Assembly (NCBI RefSeq): GCF_017377575.1
Contig: NZ_JAFREM010000008.1
Location: 1-64,000 of the forward strand
DNA length: 64,000 nucleotides
Direction: 5' to 3'
DNA from: Candidatus Enterococcus moelleringii
Lineage (GTDB): Bacteria; Bacillota; Bacilli; Lactobacillales; Enterococcaceae
This document shows, one piece after another, positions 49,430 to 62,629 of the stretch. Made by a program: the position numbers and the translations under genes. Under the pieces are notes generated by a model that was not told the origin of the DNA, ran no database searches, and saw nothing but the letters and a program-made list of their open reading frames with translations. Position 1 is the stretch's first letter. Each line of letters opens with the position of its first letter.

Positions 49430-51340
49430 TTATGCGACTGGTTTTTTAACCAAACCGTAAATTACGCCTGAAATAATCGCACCAATAATGATGAACAATA
49501 AATACATTACTGGGTTGCTTACTAGTAGTGCTACGAAGATACCACCGTGTGGCGCCAATAATTTAATGCTGAAAGCACCAACTAAACCGCCAGCAACTGC
49601 AGAACCGACAACGAAGCTAGGAATTACGCGGATAGGGTCTGCCGCTGCAAATGGAATTGCACCCTCAGTAACGAAGGATAAGCCCATGACAATATTTGTC
49701 AAACCAGCATCTACTTGGCTCTTTTCAAATTTGTTTTTGAAGAGACGAGTTGCAACAAAGATTGCCAATGGAGGAACCATACCACCCGCCATAACTGCGG
49801 CCATTACGATTGATCCACCGGTTGCGACTGTTGTAGCTAAAGTTGCTGTACCAAATACGTAAGCGGCTTTGTTAATTGGACCACCTAAGTCAATTGCCAT
49901 CATACCACCAAGCAACGCGCCTAAAAGAATAGCGTTTGATCCGCCAAGACCTGTTAAGAAACCATTCAAGCCATCATTGATTGCTTTCATTGGGATATTA
50001 ATTAACAACATTAAGAATCCGGTAATCATCAATCCAAAGAATGGGTAGAATAGAATTGATTTGATACCATCTAATGATTTTGGCAGGCCGCTGAATACTT
50101 TACGCAAAAGAACAATTACATAGCCGGCTAAGAAACCACCGATTAAAGCACCTAGGAAACCAGCACCGCCAGCATTAGCTAAAGCTCCTGCTGCGAAACC
50201 TGCAATTAAGCCTGGGCGATCTGAAATACTTGAAGCGATAAAACCAGCTAAAACAGGAAGCATAAAGCCAAATGCTGCACTACCAATTTGGTTGAACATG
50301 CTGGCCGCTTGGTTGTAATTTCCTAAGTTGGCTAATTCAGAGTTTGGCACACCCATGAATTGGTCAATCATGAAGGAAAGGGCAATCATGATACCGCCGC
50401 CGATTACAAATGGCAGCATATGTGAAACACCGTTCATCAAGTCTTTGTAGATCCGTTGTCCCATAGTACCATTGTCACTAGCTTCTTCTTCAGAATTACT
50501 TGATCCATCACCATGATAAGTAGGAGCATTTCCGCTTATCGCAAGCTCGATTAATTCTTCAGTCTTTCTGATTCCGTCGCTAACTGGACGGTTCACTAAT
50601 TTCTTACCATCGAAACGATTCATTTCGACTTTTTTGTCAGCTGCAATGATAACACCGTCAGCACGTTCAATTTCTTCAGCTGTTAAACGATGTTTAATTC
50701 CTTCAGAGCCATTTGTCTCTACTTTAATATCAACACCCATTTCTTTGGCTTTCTTCTTCAAAGCATCTTCTGCCATGTAAGTATGGGCGATGCCAGTAGG
50801 GCAGGCAGTAACCGCCACGATATAACGACGATTGAAGTCCTTAACTTCGGATTCTGCTTCCTCTTGTTTTTCTTCTTCTTCTTTCGCTTTTTCAGCTGAA
50901 TCAAATAATTGCTGTACTTGATCCGGTGTTTTAGCTTGTTTCAGTTGAGCAACAAAGTCGGCATCTATCAATAAACGTGAAAGTGCTGCTAATGCTTGTA
51001 AGTGAGTGTCATTTGCGCCTTCTGGAGCCGCAATCATGAAAAATAGATGAGTTGGTTGACCGTCCAATGATTCGTAATCTACACCTTTATTGCTTTTAGC
51101 AAACAAAACAGTTGCTTCTTTTACTGCGCTGTTTTTTGCATGCGGCATTGCAATGCCATCGCCTAAACCAGTTGATGTTTGGGCTTCACGGGTTAAAATT
51201 CCTTCTTTATAAGTTGCGATGTCAGTGATTCGGCCTGCATCGTACATTTTTTGTACCATTTCATCGATAGCACCTTTTTTATCAGTTGCTTGCAGATCCA
51301 TAATCATTGCGTCTTTAATCAATAAGTCTTTAATATGCAT
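49430..51340 (-). CDS. fruA: Fructose-specific PTS enzyme IIABC
   Basis: A 636-residue fused fructose permease. The IIA domain (about 1-150) has the phosphorylated H67 in MPHAKN. A Glu/Lys linker (about 150-165) precedes the IIB domain (about 167-270) with C180 in TACPTGIAHTYMAE. The IIC membrane domain (about 300-636) follows, with GAALAN and GGPINKAAY. It imports fructose as fructose-1-phosphate. AGGAGG precedes the ATG. It is the last gene of fruRKA, 12 bases after fruK. Confidence 0.96.
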   Translation of the reverse strand: MHIKDLLIKDAMIMDLQATDKKGAIDEMVQKMYDAGRITDIATYKEGILTREAQTSTGLGDGIAMPHAKNSAVKEATVLFAKSNKGVDYESLDGQPTHLFFMIAAPEGANDTHLQALAALSRLLIDADFVAQLKQAKTPDQVQQLFDSAEKAKEEEEKQEEAESEVKDFNRRYIVAVTACPTGIAHTYMAEDALKKKAKEMGVDIKVETNGSEGIKHRLTAEEIERADGVIIAADKKVEMNRFDGKKLVNRPVSDGIRKTEELIELAISGNAPTYHGDGSSNSEEEASDNGTMGQRIYKDLMNGVSHMLPFVIGGGIMIALSFMIDQFMGVPNSELANLGNYNQAASMFNQIGSAAFGFMLPVLAGFIASSISDRPGLIAGFAAGALANAGGAGFLGALIGGFLAGYVIVLLRKVFSGLPKSLDGIKSILFYPFFGLMITGFLMLLINIPMKAINDGLNGFLTGLGGSNAILLGALLGGMMAIDLGGPINKAAYVFGTATLATTVATGGSIVMAAVMAGGMVPPLAIFVATRLFKNKFEKSQVDAGLTNIVMGLSFVTEGAIPFAAADPIRVIPSFVVGSAVAGGLVGAFSIKLLAPHGGIFVALLVSNPVMYLLFIIIGAIISGVIYGLVKKPVA

Positions 51341-51352
51341 GTATAATTCCTC

Positions 51353-52267
51353 CTAAACAATTTTTGTAACTTTGACTTCAGGCAACAATTCATCAATAAA
51401 CTCTTTAGTAGCTAAATCATCGGAGAAGGTGGTGGCACTGCCGCAAGCAACGCCCCACTTGAAAGCTTCAACAGGATCTTGGGTTTTAGAGAAGCAGCCA
51501 ACAAAGCCAGCTATCATTGAATCTCCAGCACCAACGGAATTTTTCACCTGACGTTTTAACACATTCGATTGGTAGATACCATCTTTTGTAAATAGTAAAG
51601 CACCATCTCCTGCCATTGAAACTAAGGCATGTTGTGCACCTTCTTTTAATAATCGACGTCCATAAGGGAAGATGTCTTCGATTGAATTAAAAGTTGTATC
51701 ATACAATTCAGCTAATTCATGGTTATTCGGTTTCACCAGTAATGGTTCTTTTGATAAGGCGTCCATTAGGTCTTCGCCAGTCGTATCGATGACGAAAGTT
51801 GCTCCTTTGCCGCGAATAATTTCAATCAACGTTTGATAAAAGCCAGTCGGAACACTTGCTGGCTTGCTGCCGGATAGGACAACGACATCTTCTGCTGAAA
51901 TGTTGGCTAGTTTTTGCTTCAGGTGATCCATTTCTTCTTCAGAAATAGCAGGCCCTAAGCCGTTAATTTCAGTTTCTTCAACCGCCTTCAACTTGATGTT
52001 AATGCGGGTGTCATCCTTTACAGCGGTAAAATCTGTTTTTATCGCTTCATTTTTCATCCATTCTTCGATGAAATGTCCAGTAAAGCCGCCTAGAAAACCT
52101 AAAGCAGTAGAAGTATTATCGATTCTCTGTAAAATACGAGAGACGTTGATCCCTTTACCCCCAGGCAGTTTTAGATCGCTTTTCATGCGATTGATATCTC
52201 CAATTGCTAATTGATCCACATGGACAATGTAGTCAATTGAAGGGTTCAGTGTGACTGTATAAATCAT
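51353..52267 (-). CDS. fruK: 1-phosphofructokinase
   Basis: A 304-residue PfkB-family kinase that makes fructose-1,6-bisphosphate from the product of FruA. The N-terminal LPGGKGINVSRIL and the C-terminal GAGDSMIAGF with the catalytic Asp are intact. The start overlaps the fruR stop in an ATGA arrangement, so translation is coupled. Tagatose-6-phosphate kinases are similar, but the fruR/fruA context settles the call. Confidence 0.95.
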   Translation of the reverse strand: MIYTVTLNPSIDYIVHVDQLAIGDINRMKSDLKLPGGKGINVSRILQRIDNTSTALGFLGGFTGHFIEEWMKNEAIKTDFTAVKDDTRINIKLKAVEETEINGLGPAISEEEMDHLKQKLANISAEDVVVLSGSKPASVPTGFYQTLIEIIRGKGATFVIDTTGEDLMDALSKEPLLVKPNNHELAELYDTTFNSIEDIFPYGRRLLKEGAQHALVSMAGDGALLFTKDGIYQSNVLKRQVKNSVGAGDSMIAGFVGCFSKTQDPVEAFKWGVACGSATTFSDDLATKEFIDELLPEVKVTKIV

Positions 52268-53016
52268 ACAGTGACCTCCTTAATAGTTGTCAGCTCTTTG
52301 ATCTTGTCGTAAATAAGCAACGGACATTTGTCAGTGAGGATGGTTCCTGCTTCCAGTTGGGCTACTCGGGAAAAACTAACTTGATTAAATTTACTATAAT
52401 CAACTAGTACGAAAGCTTCTTGGGCGTGATCCATCGCCAAGCGTTTCAGTAAAGCTTCTTCGGTATCAGGTGTTGTAAAGCCGTGTTCGACATGTACACC
52501 ATTCATTCCCATAAAAGCCTTATTGAATCGGTAATTAGCTAATTGATCAGTGGCTTGAGTTCCAAGGACTGCATCCGTTGTCAATTTAATTCGGCCGCCT
52601 AAAACAATGGTGTTGATTTCTTGTTCAACTAATCGAGCAGCCAATCCAACTGAGTTTGTGACGGCTGTAATTGCTTTACCTTTAAGAAAGGGAATCATTT
52701 CCAAAGTTGTTGTTCCAGCATCCAAGTAAATCACATCACCGTCTGCTACATAATCAGCAGCTAAACGAGCAATAGCTTGTTTCTGTTGAACGTTTTTGAA
52801 TGATTTTTCTGCCATACCCAGTTCTTGCTCTAAATATTGAGGTCTTTTTGCTCCGCCATGAACACGTTCCAGCAGACCAGCGTTTTCTAATTCCTGCAAA
52901 TCTCTGCGAATAGTTGACTCCGAAGCATTTAATAATGATATAAGGTCTTGAGATTTAAGAATTGAATGCTGATCTAATAAAGCGATAATTTTCTTCCGTC
53001 GTTCCTCTGTAAGCAT
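52264..53016 (-). CDS. fruR: DeoR-family repressor of the fructose operon
   Basis: A 250-residue DeoR-type regulator: N-terminal winged helix (about 1-56, LTEERRKKIIALL...ESTIRRDLQEL) and a C-terminal sugar-phosphate sensor domain (about 75-235, with YLDAGTTTLEMI). The start at 53016 is chosen because AAGGAGG lies about seven bases upstream; the ATG two codons earlier touches that site. It heads fruRKA and likely responds to fructose-1-phosphate. Tandem 10-base repeats lie near its promoter. Confidence 0.92.
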   Translation of the reverse strand: MLTEERRKKIIALLDQHSILKSQDLISLLNASESTIRRDLQELENAGLLERVHGGAKRPQYLEQELGMAEKSFKNVQQKQAIARLAADYVADGDVIYLDAGTTTLEMIPFLKGKAITAVTNSVGLAARLVEQEINTIVLGGRIKLTTDAVLGTQATDQLANYRFNKAFMGMNGVHVEHGFTTPDTEEALLKRLAMDHAQEAFVLVDYSKFNQVSFSRVAQLEAGTILTDKCPLLIYDKIKELTTIKEVTV

Positions 53017-53038
53017 TTTCATCCCTCCTTCATCAAAT

Positions 53039-53067
53039 ATATTACCACAATAATCATCCGGTTTCAA
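53039..53067 (-). promoter_or_regulatory. Promoter of fruRKA
   Basis: On the minus strand TTGAAA (53067-53062) and TAATAT (53044-53039) are 17 bases apart, 23 bases before the fruR start. Confidence 0.7.
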
Positions 53068-53102
53068 CCAAAACCTGTCAAAAACATTCAAAAACGTTTA
53101 AA
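53068..53102. promoter_or_regulatory. Tandem 10-base repeats (candidate FruR operator) overlapping a cre-like site
   Basis: Three adjacent 10-base units, CCAAAACCTG, TCAAAAACAT and TCAAAAACGT, lie just upstream of the fruR -35. Helically phased direct repeats are typical of DeoR-family operators. The last unit continues into AAAACGTTTAAAA, a cre-like core for CcpA matching about 12 of 15 consensus positions (53088-53102). Both assignments are inferred. Confidence 0.5.
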
Positions 53103-53177
53103 ATTGCCGTTTAGAGCCTTTTAGTTCGATTTTCAATCATTATCTAGTAAAATAAAAATAGAAAATGAGGTGTAAGT

Positions 53178-54638
53178 ATGAAAAACGAAACAATTCTACA
53201 AGGATTTGAATGGTATTTGCCGGCTGACAGCCAACATTGGAATCGATTAGCTAAGAAGGCGGAAGAGTTGAAAAATTTTGGGGTCACATCAATCTGGCTG
53301 CCGCCTGCTTACAAGGGATCTTCTGGCGTGAACGATGTCGGGTATGGAACGTATGATTTATATGATCTAGGAGAATTCGATCAAAAAAACACTGTTCCCA
53401 CCAAGTACGGAACTAAAGATGAATACCTGCAATGTATTCAAGCGTTGAAAGAATTTAAGATGAAGGTTTATGCGGATATTGTTTTTGATCATTTTATGGG
53501 TGCAGATGAGGAAGAGGCTGTTCAGGCAGTTGCCTACAGCTTTAATGATCGTACACAACCGATTTCCGATGAGAAGGAGATCAAAGCTTGGACGAAATTT
53601 ACCTTTCCTGGTCGTAATGGAAAATACAATGACTATCAATGGCATTGGCAAAACTTTTCTGGTGTTGATTACGATGCCCGCAGCAAGGATCATGCGATCT
53701 TTAATTTAGCTGATAAGGGTTGGCAGCCGAAGGTGGATGATGAGAATGGAAATTTCGATTACTTGATGGGCTGTAATCTGGATATGGAAAATCCGGAAAC
53801 TGTTGAACAATTAGATAAATGGGGAAAATGGTATCAGGAACTGACTGATGTAGATGGTTACCGTTTAGATGCAGTTAAACATATCCGTTTTGATTTATTC
53901 GTAGACTGGCTGCTCAATCGTCGCGAAGAGAAGCAGGAAGACCTTTTCGTAGTTGGCGAATATTGGACCGATGAATTAGATAAATTGCATGAGTATTTGG
54001 ATTCATCTGGCAATCTAATCTCGCTTTTTGATGTTCCGTTGCATTTCAATTTGTATCAAGCCGCAAATTCGATGGGGAACTTTGATATGCGAGAAATTTT
54101 TGCTGGTACATTAATTGAAACGCGGCCAGACTGGGCAGTAACCTTTGTCGATAACCACGATACTCAAAAAGGTCAAAGCTTGGAATCGTGGGTTGAAGGC
54201 TGGTTCAAAGGCCATGCCTATGCGCTGACCTTATTGCGTAATCAAGGAACTCCGGTTGTCTTTTGGGGTGACTTGTATGGCACTGAGAATGTTGAGGCAG
54301 TAGGCACTCCGCTGACAACTATGATGAAACTAAGAGAAGAACTGAACTTCGATAATCAGGCCGATTATTTTGATGATCCTAATCTGATTGGTTGGACATG
54401 CATGGGGAATTTTGATGAAGAAAACTCAGGCATGGCTGTAATCATGACAAATGCTGGCGGTGGTGAAAAAGAAATGACGGTCAGTGCCATTCATCAAGGG
54501 GAAACTTTCGTTGATATTTTAGGAAATAACGAAGCAAAAGTTGTCTTAGATGATAATGGACAAGGTGTTTTTCCAGTGAATGATGGACAAGTATCCGTTT
54601 ACGTTAATGAAAAGTTAGCCCAACAAATGAATCAATAA
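53178..54638 (+). CDS. Cytoplasmic alpha-amylase (GH13)
   Basis: A 486-residue GH13 alpha-amylase of the cytosolic Bacillus-liquefying-type subfamily, with no signal peptide. It begins NETILQGFEWYLPADSQHW. The catalytic triad is visible: nucleophile D231 (DGYRLDAVKH), acid/base E261 (VVGEYW) and D328 (FVDNHD). A short C-terminal beta domain ends the protein. It probably degrades internal or imported maltodextrins. AGGTG precedes the ATG. It diverges from fruR and shares the cre-like region, so catabolite control is plausible. Confidence 0.93.
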   Translation: MKNETILQGFEWYLPADSQHWNRLAKKAEELKNFGVTSIWLPPAYKGSSGVNDVGYGTYDLYDLGEFDQKNTVPTKYGTKDEYLQCIQALKEFKMKVYADIVFDHFMGADEEEAVQAVAYSFNDRTQPISDEKEIKAWTKFTFPGRNGKYNDYQWHWQNFSGVDYDARSKDHAIFNLADKGWQPKVDDENGNFDYLMGCNLDMENPETVEQLDKWGKWYQELTDVDGYRLDAVKHIRFDLFVDWLLNRREEKQEDLFVVGEYWTDELDKLHEYLDSSGNLISLFDVPLHFNLYQAANSMGNFDMREIFAGTLIETRPDWAVTFVDNHDTQKGQSLESWVEGWFKGHAYALTLLRNQGTPVVFWGDLYGTENVEAVGTPLTTMMKLREELNFDNQADYFDDPNLIGWTCMGNFDEENSGMAVIMTNAGGGEKEMTVSAIHQGETFVDILGNNEAKVVLDDNGQGVFPVNDGQVSVYVNEKLAQQMNQ

Positions 54639-54642
54639 AAAG

Positions 54643-54671
54643 AACAGCTTCCGTTTTTGGAAGCTGTTTTG
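54643..54671. terminator. Bidirectional terminator between the amylase and ClC genes
   Basis: Perfect 10-base stem AACAGCTTCC/GGAAGCTGTT with T-rich flanks on both strands. Confidence 0.88.
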
Positions 54672-56219
54672 TTAGGTTTGAATCAGTTGCGAAGTTTGAA
54701 AGATGGTTCGCTTAACCACTTGTGCGTGAACGGCATCAGTCAAAATGACCAGCTGATCACCAGCTTTCATCACGGTATCTCCATGAGTCAATATTTCTGA
54801 AGAGCCTCGTCGAATAGAGATTAGCAGCATGTCTTTTGGCCATTGGAAATCGCGAATCATCACGCCGTCCAGTTTGCTTTCTACAGTTACCGGGTATTCA
54901 ATGACTGTTTTTGTTCCGCTGATGGAAGCCGCATTGTGACCAACCAGCCGCTCCAATAGGGATTCGTAAATTGGATTGCCTCCCAGCAGGTCATTAACAA
55001 TGTAAGCAGACAGTGAACAAACGGCCAAGGGCATTAAATGAGTAATGTTTCCCACCATTTCAGTTACTAAAATAATTGCCGTGAGCGGAGCTTTGCCAAT
55101 TGCCGTAAAATAAGCCGCCATAGCAAAAACGACAAAATTGCGGATATAGAGACTGTCCATCCCAAGATAATTATGCAAAACCGTACCATATAATCCGCCC
55201 AGAATGGCGCCTAAAGTTAAAATCGGCAAGAAAATCCCACCTGGAAGATTGCCCCCGTAGGAAACCATCGAAAAAACATACCGCAGTAAAAATAGCCCAA
55301 TTAAAAATAAAACAGAAAACTGTTCTTGATTAAAATCCAAAATCAATTGATTGCCTCCGCCCAAACAATGAGGAAAGAAAAAACCGATTGGAATGATCAA
55401 TAAAAATGGAATGATGCCATATAAATGTTCGGGTAGATGAGTCAAACGATAAAATTTAGGCAGTGCAAGCAGTGTACGTTGGTAGAAGAACCCGAAAATT
55501 CCAAGCAAAATACCAAGAAGAATCAAATGGCCATAGTATTGTAAAGGCAGCTGAGCCACATTTCCAAGATATAAGACTGGTTTTAAACCAAAAAAATTCA
55601 ACGAAACAAAGTTCGCGGTTAAAGCAGCTGTAAGGGAAGTCAGCCAAATCAAAGGAGAAAAGGTGTGATGAATTTCTTCAATGACAAAGAGCAATCCGGC
55701 GATCGGCGCATTAAAGGCGGCAGCTAAGCCGGCAGCTGCACCGCTGGAGATAAATATTTTCTTCTCAGAAGTGCTGGCGTTAGTTTTTACTCCGAAACCT
55801 TTTCCTACCATTGCCCCCAATTGAATAGAAGGACCTTCACGCCCTAAAAACAAGCCTGAACCAACCGAAAGAACCCCACCCAAAAACTTTTTCCAAAGGA
55901 CCGAAAACCAATCCTGCTGTAGTTCACCTTGCAGTTCCCCTTCAATCTGCGGAATTCCGCTACCCTTAATATCCTTATCCGAACGAACAAGCAATGAGAT
56001 AATCCAGGCCAGCAGGAACATAAAAATCGCCCAGGGAACAAGTGTTAGTGGATTTGTTTGCGCGTATGTATAGAACTTTTCAGCATAATGCACCGCCTCT
56101 TCAATCAACAACCGGAAAAGACTGACAATAAATCCTGCTAGTATTCCAATGATTACTCCTTTCCCGATAAAGACTAATTTCGTGTTATCTAATCGTTTAA
56201 TTTCATGTGTGTTATCCAT
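54672..56219 (-). CDS. ClC-family chloride transporter with TrkA-C domain
   Basis: A 515-residue ClC protein with about ten membrane helices (20-430). All three anion-filter motifs are present: GSGIPQIEG (about 87-95), GREGPSIQLG (about 125-134, including the gating Glu) and GGNLPGGIFLP (about 335-345). The gating Glu suggests a proton-coupled exchanger. A cytosolic RCK_C/TrkA-C domain (about 445-510) follows, a common ligand-binding regulatory unit. GGAGGG lies before the ATG. It stands alone and ends against the amylase terminator. Confidence 0.92.
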   Translation of the reverse strand: MDNTHEIKRLDNTKLVFIGKGVIIGILAGFIVSLFRLLIEEAVHYAEKFYTYAQTNPLTLVPWAIFMFLLAWIISLLVRSDKDIKGSGIPQIEGELQGELQQDWFSVLWKKFLGGVLSVGSGLFLGREGPSIQLGAMVGKGFGVKTNASTSEKKIFISSGAAAGLAAAFNAPIAGLLFVIEEIHHTFSPLIWLTSLTAALTANFVSLNFFGLKPVLYLGNVAQLPLQYYGHLILLGILLGIFGFFYQRTLLALPKFYRLTHLPEHLYGIIPFLLIIPIGFFFPHCLGGGNQLILDFNQEQFSVLFLIGLFLLRYVFSMVSYGGNLPGGIFLPILTLGAILGGLYGTVLHNYLGMDSLYIRNFVVFAMAAYFTAIGKAPLTAIILVTEMVGNITHLMPLAVCSLSAYIVNDLLGGNPIYESLLERLVGHNAASISGTKTVIEYPVTVESKLDGVMIRDFQWPKDMLLISIRRGSSEILTHGDTVMKAGDQLVILTDAVHAQVVKRTIFQTSQLIQT

Positions 56220-56341
56220 TAAAAGCCCTCCATCATAAGTACTTAAATAATGTAGCGCTGATTCCCAGGAAAGACAAGGGAATTTACAAGAAAATTTACT
56301 GATTTTTTAATGGCTGCTAGTATCCCGAATGTTCGAGAAAT

Positions 56342-56349
56342 GCTATAAT
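56342..56349 (+). promoter_or_regulatory. Extended -10 promoter of pcrA-ligA
   Basis: TGCTATAAT-type element with TATAAT at 56344-56349 and TG in the extended position, 33 bases before the pcrA ATG. A half LexA site (GTTCG) lies just upstream but the other half is missing. Confidence 0.6.
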
Positions 56350-56381
56350 TGACAGGATTGAAAACAGAAAGGAAGTTTTGC

Positions 56382-60667
<4,286 letters not shown>

Positions 60668-60681
60668 AGTGAAATCAGCAG

Positions 60682-60711
60682 TTGACGCGGTTCATAGAAA
60701 ACGAGTATTAT
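60682..60711 (+). promoter_or_regulatory. Promoter of gatCAB
   Basis: TTGACG (60682-60687) and TATTAT (60706-60711) are 18 bases apart. A start near 60718 would give a leader of about 137 bases before gatC. No T-box or other known leader motif was seen there. Confidence 0.65.
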
Positions 60712-60854
60712 AAAAAGGCATGTGTCTCTATAGAAAAAAGTGGGGTAAAAAAGCGTAGTTGCGAAGAAAAAATGCTCGAAAACCCGCGCATTCTGAAAGA
60801 GATATGATAAAATGATGAAAATTGGCAAAATTGCCGATAGAAAGTAGGGATAAT

Positions 60855-61160
60855 ATGGCAATCAGTGAAGAACAAGTCAAGCACGTTGCAAAGCTTGCAA
60901 AGCTTTCTTTTTCTGATGACGAACTGACCGGTTTTACCGATCAGCTTGGGAAAATCATCGATATGGTTGAACAATTAAGTGAAGCAGATACAGAAGGAGT
61001 ACCATTTACTTCTAATGTAATAGACACAGTTAACGTTATGCGTGAAGACGTAGCAACTGAAGGCTGGTCACGGGATGAACTAATGAAGAACGTACCTGAA
61101 AGTGAAGATGGCTTCATTAAAGTTCCAGCAATTATTGATAACGGAGAGGCGGGTGCATAA
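60855..61160 (+). CDS. gatC: Asp/Glu-tRNA amidotransferase subunit C
   Basis: A 101-residue GatC, the small subunit that bridges GatA and GatB. It has the usual [15 protein letters not shown] start and the central [15 protein letters not shown] region. The ATG at 60855 gives the standard family start; a reading from 60822 adds 11 unsupported residues. Its stop and the gatA start overlap by one base (TAATG). Confidence 0.94.
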   Translation: MAISEEQVKHVAKLAKLSFSDDELTGFTDQLGKIIDMVEQLSEADTEGVPFTSNVIDTVNVMREDVATEGWSRDELMKNVPESEDGFIKVPAIIDNGEAGA

Positions 61161-62629
61161 TGGAAAGATTATACGATAAAACAATCGAAGAATTACACAG
61201 CCTGCTTGTTTCAAAAGAAATCACAGCAACTGACCTAACGCAAGATACATTCAAACGCATCAATGAAACTGAAGGTGAAATGGAAGCCTTCATTACATTA
61301 AATGAAGAAAATGCAGTAGCTGCAGCTAAAGCGATTGATGAAAAAGGTATCACTGAATCTAATCCATTAGCTGGTATTCCGATCGGGATCAAAGACAACA
61401 TCGTAACTAAAGGCTTGCTGACAACAGCAGCTTCAAAAATCTTGTCTAACTTCAATCCGATTTACGATGCATCGGTTATGGAAAAAGTTTACAGTTCAGA
61501 CATGATCAATGTCGGTAAGTTGAACATGGATGAATTTGCTATGGGCGGCTCAACTGAAACTTCTTACTTTAAGAAAACCAAAAACGCATGGGACCATACG
61601 AAAGTTCCGGGCGGTTCTTCAGGTGGCTCAGCTGCGGCTGTTGCTGCGGGTCAAGTGCCAGTTTCTTTAGGGAGCGATACAGGCGGAAGTATTCGTCAAC
61701 CTGCTGCTTTTAACGGTGTTGTAGGGATGAAACCAACTTACGGACGGGTGTCTCGTTTTGGTTTAATCGCTTTTGCTTCTTCATTGGATCAAATTGGACC
61801 GTTCACTCGGACAGTTAAAGACAATGCTTTAGCATTAAGCGCAATTAGTGGTTATGATGCGAAAGACGGCACTTCTGCTGGAGTTGAAGTACCTGATTTT
61901 GCTGCTGGTTTGACTGGCGATATCAAAGGCATGAAAATTGCTTTGCCAAAAGAATTTCTAGGTGAAGGCGTAGATGCTGGCGTTAAAGAAGCAATTCTGA
62001 AGGCTGTTGAAACCTTCAAAGCTTTAGGTGCCACTGTAGAAGAAGTCAGCCTGCCTCATTCAAAATATGGCGTACAAGTTTACTATATTATTGCCTCTTC
62101 TGAAGCAAGTTCTAACTTGCAGCGTTTTGACGGCATCCGTTATGGCTTCCGTTCAGAAAACGTACAAAGCTTAGAAGATGTGTATGTTAATACTCGAACT
62201 GAAGGCTTCGGTGAAGAAGTAAAACGTCGGATTATGCTAGGAACGTTCTCTTTATCTGCCGGCTATTACGATGCTTACTTCAAAAAAGCTGGACAAGTTC
62301 GTACCTTAATTATGCAAGACTTCCAAAAAGTATTTGCTGATTACGACTTAATCATTGGCCCAACTTCACCAACTGTCGCTTACGGTATTGGTGAAAACAT
62401 CAATGATCCAATTACTATGTATCAAAGTGATATTTTAACGATTCCAGTAAACTTAGCAGGTTTGCCAGGTATGTCTATTCCTGCAGGGTTGTCTGATGGT
62501 TTACCAGTTGGGTTACAATTAATCGGTAACCACTTCGATGAATCAACTATGTACAAAGCAGCGTATGCTTTTGAACAAGCAACCGATCATCACAAGCAAA
62601 AACCAGTGATTTTAGGGGGGAACAAGTAA
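61160..62629 (+). CDS. gatA: Asp/Glu-tRNA amidotransferase subunit A
   Basis: A 489-residue amidase that releases ammonia from glutamine for Gln-tRNA (and Asn-tRNA) formation. The Lys/cis-Ser/Ser triad is K78 (IGIKDN), S153 (PGGSSGGS) and S177 ([10 protein letters not shown]), one position off the S. aureus numbering. Its end overlaps the gatB ATG by one base, so the complex subunits are made together. Confidence 0.97.
   Translation: MERLYDKTIEELHSLLVSKEITATDLTQDTFKRINETEGEMEAFITLNEENAVAAAKAIDEKGITESNPLAGIPIGIKDNIVTKGLLTTAASKILSNFNPIYDASVMEKVYSSDMINVGKLNMDEFAMGGSTETSYFKKTKNAWDHTKVPGGSSGGSAAAVAAGQVPVSLGSDTGGSIRQPAAFNGVVGMKPTYGRVSRFGLIAFASSLDQIGPFTRTVKDNALALSAISGYDAKDGTSAGVEVPDFAAGLTGDIKGMKIALPKEFLGEGVDAGVKEAILKAVETFKALGATVEEVSLPHSKYGVQVYYIIASSEASSNLQRFDGIRYGFRSENVQSLEDVYVNTRTEGFGEEVKRRIMLGTFSLSAGYYDAYFKKAGQVRTLIMQDFQKVFADYDLIIGPTSPTVAYGIGENINDPITMYQSDILTIPVNLAGLPGMSIPAGLSDGLPVGLQLIGNHFDESTMYKAAYAFEQATDHHKQKPVILGGNK

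Noticed and set aside
56326-56336. LexA box at the pcrA promoter
   Set aside because: Only one half (GTTCG) matches; the other half differs at four of the first five positions.
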